Origin: Gammaproteobacteria bacterium | GTDB taxonomy: Bacteria > Pseudomonadota > Gammaproteobacteria > Pseudomonadales > Azotimanducaceae_A | Length of the DNA stretch: 5,664 nucleotides | Reading direction: 5' to 3' | NCBI GenBank assembly: GCA_026713405.1 | Contig: JAPOON010000344.1 | Coordinates: 1-5,664, forward strand | Part shown: positions 1 through 4,610 of the stretch, one piece after another | How the letters are laid out: each line of letters starts with the position of its first letter | How positions within the stretch are numbered: position 1 is the stretch's first letter | Made by a program: the position numbers and the translations under genes | Notes under the pieces: generated by a model | Told to the model about the DNA's origin: nothing | Database searches by the model: none | Seen by the model: only the letters and a program-made list of their open reading frames with translations

Positions 1-601
1 GGGTCCCGCCCATCTCCGCCAGACCCATGCCGCTCGTCGCCCACATCGCCACGGCAAGCAGTCCGAAGAGACCGACCGAGGCGACGCTGAGCACCTTCAC
101 ATACCGAATGTCGGTACTTGAGAGAACGGCGAGCAGCACCACCGTTGCAACCAGGCCGTACCTGAACGGTGGCGTAATCCCCTCGATATAGGTGGGCAGG
201 TAGAACAGGAACAGGTAGCCCGTAAACGCGCAGGTGCCGATGATCACCGCGTTGTTCACCAGCTTGACCCAGGGGATTTCGAATAGCTTCAGGCGCGGTT
301 CGACGACCAGGAAGTAGAAGGTCGTCACGAAATAGAAGATCCAGACCAGGAATCCCCAACTGCCGAATATGACCGCCAGTGGATTGGCGAACGCATACGC
401 CTCACCGGCCTCGTACATCGGGAATTCCGCCAGCGGAAACATGATGAGCCCGACATCCAGGCCGGAGGTGAACAGGATCGACATGAAGGTAAGGAAGGCC
501 ACCGGATCCGTTCCGGTGAGCCGCAGCCTCGCAAAGCGCGCCACGATGACGACCGAGATCAGCACCACGGCAATCGAGGCAACGGAGATGATCAGATTCA
601 T
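1..601 (-). CDS. Divergent BCCT-like membrane transporter, N-terminal 200 residues (partial)
   Basis: The frame is open from an ATG at 601 to the left edge with no stop, so the C-terminal part lies outside. The start is fixed: an in-frame TGA lies two codons upstream (607-605), and a GGAGA at 615-611 sits 9 nt before the ATG. Six hydrophobic segments are visible, at about residues 2-21, 36-55, 75-100, 112-135, 148-161 and 168-188. The order resembles the BCCT (betaine/choline/carnitine) family from its second helix on. A short basic loop with LTGTDP is followed by a helix with SGLDVGL where typical members have a G-M-G-I-G stretch, then PLAEF where they have (V)AEP, then an aromatic helix with WGFLVWIFY. 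The SSTDIRYVKVLS segment resembles the BCCT S-G-L-D-K-G-I-K-L-S stretch. It would move a solute across the inner membrane; the substrate cannot be told. The usual first BCCT helix is absent. It lies 79 nt downstream of the epimerase on the same strand. Family membership is by recalled motif pattern, so moderate confidence. Confidence 0.5.
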   Translation of the reverse strand, partial: MNLIISVASIAVVLISVVIVARFARLRLTGTDPVAFLTFMSILFTSGLDVGLIMFPLAEFPMYEAGEAYAFANPLAVIFGSWGFLVWIFYFVTTFYFLVVEPRLKLFEIPWVKLVNNAVIIGTCAFTGYLFLFYLPTYIEGITPPFRYGLVATVVLLAVLSSTDIRYVKVLSVASVGLFGLLAVAMWATSGMGLAEMGGT

Positions 602-680
602 GCCTCAACTTCTCCGCGCAAACGCATTGGCAACCGCGCGAACACCCCGCCGTTTCGCTGCGTTCGTCTGCGCCGCGGTT

Positions 681-1721
681 TCACCCGGACAGCCCGCTGC
701 CGACCGGCAATTCGCCGACCTCGTAGTAGTCACGATACCAGTCGATGAACCGCTCCACACCGGCTTCCAGAGGCGTTTGCGGTTCGAAACCCAGCTCACG
801 GACGAGATCCGACGTATCCGCCCAGGTTTCCGGGACATCGCCTGGCTGCATGGGCAGCAGGCGCTTCGTTGCAATCCGGCCCAGGAACCGCTCGATGAGT
901 TCGATGTAACGCAGCAACTCGACCGGATTGTTGCCGCCGATGTTGTAAAGCCGGTAGGGCGCCGCCGAAGCAGCCGGGTCTGGCGCGGCGCCATCCCAAC
1001 CGCCATGTGGCGATGCCACCCGGTCGAGCGCCCGAACCGTAGCTTCCACCGCATCGTCGACATAGGTGAAATCGCGCCGGTGTTCGCCGTTGTTGTAAAC
1101 GTCGATGGGCTCGCCCGCGAGGATCTTTCGCGTGAAGGTGAACAGCGCCTGATCGGGCCGTCCCCAGGGGCCGTACACGGTGAAGTAGCGCAGACCCGTT
1201 GTCGGAATGCCGAAAAGATGGCTGTAGGAATGCGCCATCAATTCGTTGGACCGCTTGGTTGCGGCATACAGCGACAGCGGATGGCCGGCGCCGTGGTGCT
1301 CCGAGAACGGCGAGTTCGTGTTCGCCCCGTACACGGAACTGGTGGAGGCGTAGACCAGGTGTTCGACGCCGGCCTCCCGCGCCGCCTCCAGCACATTGGC
1401 AAATCCCTTCAGGTTCGCTTCGACATAGGCATGGGGGTCGACCAGCGAGTGGCGGACACCCGCCTGGGCCGCCAGGTGCACCACTCGGCCTGGCCGAAAC
1501 GTCCTGAATACGGCAAGAACCGCCTCGGCATCCGATACGTCCACCTTGTCGAAGACAAACCCGGGGCTGTCCTGCAGGCGAGCCAGGCGGTCGCGTTTGA
1601 GGCGGACATCGTAATAGTCGTTGAGGTTGTCGACACCGACCACCTCATCGCCCCGGTCGATCAGGCGCCGGGCCGTGAACGAGCCGATAAAACCGGCCGC
1701 ACCGGTAACCAGTACTTTCAC
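681..1721 (-). CDS. NAD-dependent extended-SDR epimerase, probable UDP-glucuronate 4-epimerase
   Basis: Complete protein of 346 residues, a usual length for the family. It would interconvert UDP-glucuronate and UDP-galacturonate in the cytoplasm, supplying acidic sugars for surface polysaccharide. The Rossmann NAD-binding motif is GAAGFIG at residues 7-13, followed by D31, which usually contacts the NAD ribose. The catalytic set is TSS at 127-129 with Y152 and K156 in a YAATK motif. Family-typical stretches are HLAAQAGVR (82-90), TVYGPWGRPD (181-190), RRDFTYVDD (215-223) and the C-terminal PGDVPETWADTS (293-304). I chose the GTG at 1721 because GGGAG at 1733-1729 is 7 nt upstream and the protein then begins exactly at the family's usual (M)KVLVTGAAGF. 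An in-frame ATG at 1751 would add 10 residues but lacks a ribosome site, and the frame stays open to 2000. A small Ala/Pro/Gly-rich stretch at about 236-255 is a probable surface loop. No glycosyltransferase or other capsule gene is in view, so the final glycan is unknown. GalE or a related 4-epimerase is the main alternative. Confidence 0.88.
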   Translation of the reverse strand: MKVLVTGAAGFIGSFTARRLIDRGDEVVGVDNLNDYYDVRLKRDRLARLQDSPGFVFDKVDVSDAEAVLAVFRTFRPGRVVHLAAQAGVRHSLVDPHAYVEANLKGFANVLEAAREAGVEHLVYASTSSVYGANTNSPFSEHHGAGHPLSLYAATKRSNELMAHSYSHLFGIPTTGLRYFTVYGPWGRPDQALFTFTRKILAGEPIDVYNNGEHRRDFTYVDDAVEATVRALDRVASPHGGWDGAAPDPAASAAPYRLYNIGGNNPVELLRYIELIERFLGRIATKRLLPMQPGDVPETWADTSDLVRELGFEPQTPLEAGVERFIDWYRDYYEVGELPVGSGLSG

Positions 1722-1728
1722 GGGCAGA

Positions 1729-1733
1729 CTCCC
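1729..1733 (-). promoter_or_regulatory. Ribosome binding site deciding the epimerase GTG start
   Basis: On the minus strand GGGAG at 1733-1729 is followed by seven bases and then GTG at 1721-1719. The upstream in-frame ATG at 1751 has no purine-rich site at a usable distance, so this site favours the GTG. Confidence 0.6.
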
Positions 1734-1869
1734 GTGGAACAGATCTCCCATGTCAGGTTGCGAGCTGGCCTCCGGAACGCGCTTCCCAGCGCAAATTGAC
1801 GCACGGGCAACGACATTCGGTCCGATGTGCACGCCAGTCGTGAAGCCAAGATCTTTTCCAGACAGCGGG

Positions 1870-1898
1870 TTGCCGGGACGGGCCCTCAAGCGGATGAT
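1870..1898 (+). promoter_or_regulatory. Weak candidate sigma-70 promoter for the dehydrogenase
   Basis: TTGCCG at 1870-1875 and GATGAT at 1893-1898 are separated by 17 nt. Each matches the consensus hexamer at four of six positions. Transcription would start near 1905, giving an untranslated leader of about 95 nt. A match this weak is expected by chance now and then. Confidence 0.22.
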
Positions 1899-1987
1899 AA
1901 ACGGGACGGAGCAAGGCTCGCCCGGGCCATCGCTCATTCGTCCGGTACGGGCCGGCGCGGATTGTTTCAGAGATGTATACCGCGTAC

Positions 1988-1994
1988 AAGGAGG
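1988..1994 (+). promoter_or_regulatory. Strong ribosome binding site of the dehydrogenase
   Basis: AAGGAGG at 1988-1994 lies 5 nt before the ATG at 2000. It settles the start there rather than at the in-frame ATG at 1973, which lies upstream of this site and would add nine residues. Confidence 0.8.
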
Positions 1995-1999
1995 CGGCA

Positions 2000-3163
2000 A
2001 TGTGGGATTTCGACTTTGGATTGGGGGAAACCCTGGACATGCTGCGCGACAGCGTGCGCGAGTTCGCCAGCGCGGAGATCGCGCCGCTGGCGGCTGAGAT
2101 CGATGCGTCCAACGAGTTCCCGCGCGCGCTCTGGCCCAAGCTCGGGGCGCTGGGCGCGCACGGCATCACCGTCGAGGAACGATACGGCGGCACCGGGCTG
2201 GGGTACCTCGCGCACTGCATCGCCAGGGAGGAGGTAAGCCGCGCATCCGCGTCCGTCGGCCTTTCCCACGGCGCCCACTCCAACCTTGGCGTAAACCAGA
2301 TACGCCGCTTCGGCACCGAGCAACAGAAAGACCGATATCTTCCGAAATTGATTTCCGGGGAGTATCTCGGCGCCCTTGCCATGAGCGAGCCGGGCGCCGG
2401 TTCCGACGTGATGAGCCTGAAGCTCAGGGCCGTGGAAGACGGCGACGGCTGGCGCCTGACCGGCACAAAGATGTGGATCACCAACGGCCCCGGCGCCGAT
2501 GTCCTGGTGGTTTACGCCACGGTGGATCCGGATGCCGGGCCGAAGGGCGTCACGGCCTTCCTGATCGAGCGGGACATGCCGGGATTCTCCACCGCGCAGA
2601 AACTCGACAAGCTCGGCATGCGCGGTTCCGATACCTGCGAACTGGTTTTCGATGACTGCTTCGTCCCGGGCTCACAACTGCTCGGCAAGGTCGGCCAGGG
2701 CGCCGCCATTCTGATGAGCGGGCTCGACTACGAGCGCGTGGTGCTGGCCGCCGGTCCGCTCGGTGTCATGCGCAGCTGCATGGACCTGGTGCTGCCCTAT
2801 GTGCACGACCGGGAGCAGTTCGGGCGCCCCATCGGCACCTTCCAGCTCATGCAGGGCAAGATGGCGGCCATGTACACGACGATGAACGCCTGCCGCTCCT
2901 ACGTCTACTCGGTGGCAGCGGCCTGCGACCAGGGCCGCACCACACGCTTCGATGCCGCCGGATGCATCCTGTACGCCTCCGAGAAAGCCACCTGGATGGC
3001 TTCCGAGGCGATTCAGGCACTCGGCGGAAACGGGTACATCAACGAGTATCCCGCGGGACGGCTGCTGAGGGACGCCAAGATTTACGAGATCGGGGGCGGT
3101 ACCAGCGAAATCCGCCGCATGCTCATCGGGCGCGAGCTGTTCGAGGCGACCGGCAACGCCTGA
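2000..3163 (+). CDS. ivd: Isovaleryl-CoA dehydrogenase
   Basis: Complete FAD-dependent acyl-CoA dehydrogenase of 387 residues, the normal bacterial length. It oxidises isovaleryl-CoA to 3-methylcrotonyl-CoA in leucine breakdown and passes electrons to electron-transferring flavoprotein. The N-terminal helical domain includes [10 protein letters not shown] (61-70). FAD/substrate-site motifs are [10 protein letters not shown] (127-136) and WITNG (159-163). The C-terminal domain has REQFGRPI (271-278), [16 protein letters not shown] (339-354) and [12 protein letters not shown] (362-373). The strongest subfamily sign is the catalytic base: E245 in [16 protein letters not shown] (240-255) matches the position of the isovaleryl enzyme's glutamate. 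Most short- and medium-chain relatives instead carry theirs late in the protein, where this one has G366 (YEIGGGTSE, against YEGT or YEIYEGT in those). Its usual partners in the leucine (liu) cluster, methylcrotonyl-CoA carboxylase and the hydratase, do not follow; a non-coding repeat region does. Another branched-chain acyl-CoA substrate is the main alternative. Confidence 0.92.
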   Translation: MWDFDFGLGETLDMLRDSVREFASAEIAPLAAEIDASNEFPRALWPKLGALGAHGITVEERYGGTGLGYLAHCIAREEVSRASASVGLSHGAHSNLGVNQIRRFGTEQQKDRYLPKLISGEYLGALAMSEPGAGSDVMSLKLRAVEDGDGWRLTGTKMWITNGPGADVLVVYATVDPDAGPKGVTAFLIERDMPGFSTAQKLDKLGMRGSDTCELVFDDCFVPGSQLLGKVGQGAAILMSGLDYERVVLAAGPLGVMRSCMDLVLPYVHDREQFGRPIGTFQLMQGKMAAMYTTMNACRSYVYSVAAACDQGRTTRFDAAGCILYASEKATWMASEAIQALGGNGYINEYPAGRLLRDAKIYEIGGGTSEIRRMLIGRELFEATGNA

Positions 3164-3196
3164 CAGCCGTACCCGGCGCCGCTCTAAACCTCTGAA

Positions 3197-3272
3197 TCGC
3201 GGGTCGGGTTGTCGAATGCGTCAAGTTCCCTCCCGGTCGCTGTCTTTGGTCGAGCCGGGGCGTAGCCCCGTT
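3197..3272 (+). repeat. Imperfect direct repeat, copy 1 (about 76 nt)
   Basis: This copy aligns with 3446-3522 at an offset of 249 nt, then 250 nt after one single-base gap. Over the first 46 positions (3197-3242 against 3446-3491) I count about 10 mismatches, so roughly 78% identity. Conserved blocks include GGTTGTCGA and CCCGGTC. The middle, 3243-3255, is poorly conserved, and the end re-aligns at a GC hairpin (3256-3270). It begins 33 nt after the dehydrogenase stop and ends 6 nt before the foldback element. No coding role is evident. Confidence 0.65.
3256..3270 (+). terminator. Small GC hairpin in direct repeat copy 1, possible weak terminator
   Basis: CGGGGC (3256-3261) pairs with GCCCCG (3265-3270) around the loop GTA. 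Only two T bases follow, so it is not a convincing intrinsic terminator. It sits 93 nt beyond the dehydrogenase stop and may mark the end of that transcript. Confidence 0.3.
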
Positions 3273-3278
3273 GGACCC

Positions 3279-3444
3279 CTAGCAGCCCGTGGCAAAAGTC
3301 CGCCGGCATTCGAACGCCGCTGCATCCCGCCTGACTGCGTTGCTCGTCGCTCAAATATGCCCGATATTCTCGCTCCTCGCGCCTTGTCAGACGGGCGCAT
3401 CGGCGTTCTCGGTGCTACGCCGGACTTTTGCCACGGGCTGCTAG
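3279..3444. repeat. 166-nt foldback (MITE-like) element with 24-nt perfect inverted arms
   Basis: Bases 3279-3302 are exactly complementary to 3421-3444. An inner pair, 3312-3335 with 3386-3408, is complementary with a few mismatches and one gap. The centre is AATAT-GCCCG-ATATT (3354-3368). The whole segment is therefore one long imperfect palindrome with its axis near 3361, able to form a long hairpin. Both ends read CTAG (3279-3282 and 3441-3444). This can be read as part of the arms, because CTAG is its own complement, or as a 4-bp target duplication around 20-nt terminal repeats. The second reading would suit a non-autonomous element moved by an IS5-like transposase, which commonly duplicates CTAG-type tetramers. 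It has no coding capacity. The inverted structure is plain; the mobile origin is inferred. Confidence 0.85.
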
Positions 3445-3445
3445 T

Positions 3446-3522
3446 TCGCGGTTCAGGTTGTCGAGCGAGTCGAATTCGCACCCGGTCACTGCTGTCTCGC
3501 CGGGCAGGGGCAACGCCCCGTT
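3446..3522 (+). repeat. Imperfect direct repeat, copy 2 (about 77 nt)
   Basis: Second copy of the repeat at 3197-3272, starting one or two bases after the foldback ends. It has the same order of conserved blocks (GGTTGTCGA, CCCGGTC) and closes with a hairpin of the same design, GGGGC-AAC-GCCCC at 3507-3519. It lies about 28 nt upstream of the TATAAT box of the cytochrome gene. Copies 1 and 2 bracket the foldback almost exactly. Confidence 0.65.
3507..3519 (+). terminator. Small GC hairpin in direct repeat copy 2
   Basis: GGGGC (3507-3511) pairs with GCCCC (3515-3519) around AAC, followed by GTTTG. The stem is preserved relative to copy 1 while the loop differs. It has a slightly better T run than copy 1 but is still weak as an intrinsic terminator. 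Confidence 0.3.
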
Positions 3523-3549
3523 TGTGGTGAGTTGCGGGGAAAGAGCCCC

Positions 3550-3555
3550 TATAAT
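3550..3555 (+). promoter_or_regulatory. Sigma-70 -10 box of the cytochrome gene
   Basis: A perfect TATAAT at 3550-3555 stands out in GC-rich sequence and is followed by the GC-rich stretch GCCGCGC. The -35 region is poor: at a 17-nt spacing it is GTGAGT (3527-3532), three of six matches, so an activator may help. Transcription would start near 3562, leaving a leader of only about 18 nt before the ATG at 3580. Confidence 0.5.
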
Positions 3556-3579
3556 GCCGCGCTTCGCTCCCAACCCGGA

Positions 3580-4575
3580 ATGCCAAAGGTGAAGCACCTC
3601 CAATATCTTGCCCTTGCCGTTCTCCCGGCCCTTGCCGCCATGGCCGCCCATGCCGTCCCCCAGGCAGGCACTGCCGAGGAGATCCGCGAACGCCTGCAGC
3701 CGTTCGGCCAGGTCTGCCGCAGCGGAGAAGGCTGCCCCACCCCAGTCGCCGAGTCGGCGCGGGCCGCGGGCGGCGGGGACTGGAGCGTGCCGGGCCTGCT
3801 CGACGACCGGGGCGGGCAAAGCGGCAAGCAGGCCGTGCAGAGCCCATGGGCAGCCTCGGACATCCGCTGGCCCGCCACCTCCGCCAGCATCAACCTCAGG
3901 TCCGACATGGATGCCACGATGCATTTCACTTTCCTGAATCTCGAAGGCGGTGAAAAAAGCCGGTACGGCGCCTGGGTGAATCACTGGATAACGCTCGGTA
4001 TCGGGGAGCGCGAGACGGAATTCAGGGTCAGGCAGCCTGCCGACGGCCACGACGTGCTGCTGCTCGGAACAGGCCCCGTCCGTTTCCTGAAAAAAGCGCT
4101 GGAAGACCAGGCCGGCGAGACACTCACGGTGCGAATGAACTACCGGGGCAAAGGCCCCGTGACGTTCGGTTTCCCCCTGGCAGGGGCGGCGGAGTCACTG
4201 CACGCCATAGGCCTGGTCGACCAATCCGTGGTCGATGCCCTGGCCCGCCTGGAAGGCGAAGGCGAACCGGCAGCAGCGGAGCCCGAGGTCGAAGCCCCCG
4301 CACACATGAGTGCACTGACCGCAGCCGCCGGAACACGCTCGGGTGAGGCCATTTACGGCACGTTCTGTTTCGCCTGCCACGCCACCGGCGTCAGCGAAGC
4401 GCCGCTGTTCGGCAGCCTGGAGCAATGGCAGCCGCGTATCGACAAGGGCATGGACGAGCTGGTGGCGACTTCGCTGACCGGGCTAAACCTCATGCCGCCG
4501 ATGGGCACCTGCATGAACTGCACCCAGGACGAGATGCGCGACTCCATTCAATACATGATCGACAACGCGCACTGA
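3580..4575 (+). CDS. Secreted c5-type cytochrome c with an unidentified central domain
   Basis: A 331-residue exported monoheme cytochrome. Residues 1-25 form a signal peptide (basic start, hydrophobic core, cleavage probably after AHA), so it acts in the periplasm. The mature start carries EEIRERLQPFGQVC, a leader I recall just before the heme domain in other c5 proteins, with C46 and C52 as a possible disulfide. Residues about 66-222 are unrecognised, cysteine-free, and appear beta-rich with a WVNHW motif (132-136). A Glu/Ala/Pro linker (about 225-250) leads to the heme domain at 253-331. That domain has CFACH (C263, C266, H267), the likely axial Met M305 in MPPMG, and the c5-type extra pair C311/C314 in CMNC. 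It should carry electrons between respiratory complexes; the partner is unknown. The start is uncertain: ATG 3580 lacks a clear ribosome site, and GTG at 3589 (loses three residues) is possible. A longer TTG start at 3532 would lie upstream of the TATAAT and disrupt the signal peptide. It converges on comM. Confidence 0.85.
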   Translation: MPKVKHLQYLALAVLPALAAMAAHAVPQAGTAEEIRERLQPFGQVCRSGEGCPTPVAESARAAGGGDWSVPGLLDDRGGQSGKQAVQSPWAASDIRWPATSASINLRSDMDATMHFTFLNLEGGEKSRYGAWVNHWITLGIGERETEFRVRQPADGHDVLLLGTGPVRFLKKALEDQAGETLTVRMNYRGKGPVTFGFPLAGAAESLHAIGLVDQSVVDALARLEGEGEPAAAEPEVEAPAHMSALTAAAGTRSGEAIYGTFCFACHATGVSEAPLFGSLEQWQPRIDKGMDELVATSLTGLNLMPPMGTCMNCTQDEMRDSIQYMIDNAH

Positions 4576-4583
4576 CTTTCAGC

Positions 4584-4605
4584 CCGCACCGCGCTGGTGG
4601 TGCGG
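4584..4605. terminator. Hairpin between convergent cytochrome and comM genes
   Basis: CCGCACC (4584-4590) pairs with GGTGCGG (4599-4605). The stem extends by one G-T and one C-G pair to 9 bp around the loop GCTG. It lies within the 35-nt gap between the two stop codons, where a shared bidirectional terminator would be expected. There is no T run on either side, so it is not a classical intrinsic terminator. Confidence 0.4.
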
Positions 4606-4610
4606 AGCCG

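Larger units (their letters stand above)
1722..1999. other. Divergent intergenic region between the epimerase and isovaleryl-CoA dehydrogenase
   Basis: This 278-nt segment must carry the promoters of both flanking genes, which point away from each other. Open frames cross it on both strands, but they are in-frame extensions of the flanking genes or frames overlapping them, with no recognisable protein sequence of their own. I see no strong sigma-70 promoter for the epimerase and no clean long palindrome that would mark a LiuR-type or other regulator site. The best promoter candidate for the dehydrogenase is listed separately. Confidence 0.5.

Noticed and set aside
369..1799. A 476-codon open frame on the plus strand opposite the epimerase and transporter
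   Set aside because: Its translation has no recognisable motif and it lies antisense to two genes with clear family sequence. Long antisense frames are common in GC-rich DNA.
1976..1981. TATACC just before ivd as a -10 box
   Set aside because: Transcription would start within or next to the ribosome binding site at 1988-1994, and no -35 is present at a suitable distance.
1753..2484. A 243-codon minus-strand frame across the intergenic region and the start of ivd
   Set aside because: It overlaps well-supported ivd coding sequence, has low-complexity composition and shows no family motif.
3340..3368. TTGCTC and GATATT with a 17-nt spacing inside the foldback, a possible promoter
   Set aside because: Each hexamer matches only four of six positions, and the AT-rich centre is explained by the palindrome itself.
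3197..3522. A CRISPR array
   Set aside because: There are only two diverged long copies, and the segment between them is a palindrome rather than a spacer. No cas gene is in view.
3216..3530. A 104-codon plus-strand frame across the repeats (and 3221-3847, 3415-4050 on the minus strand)
   Set aside because: They run through the foldback and direct repeats, have no ribosome site or motif, and the minus-strand ones are antisense to the cytochrome.
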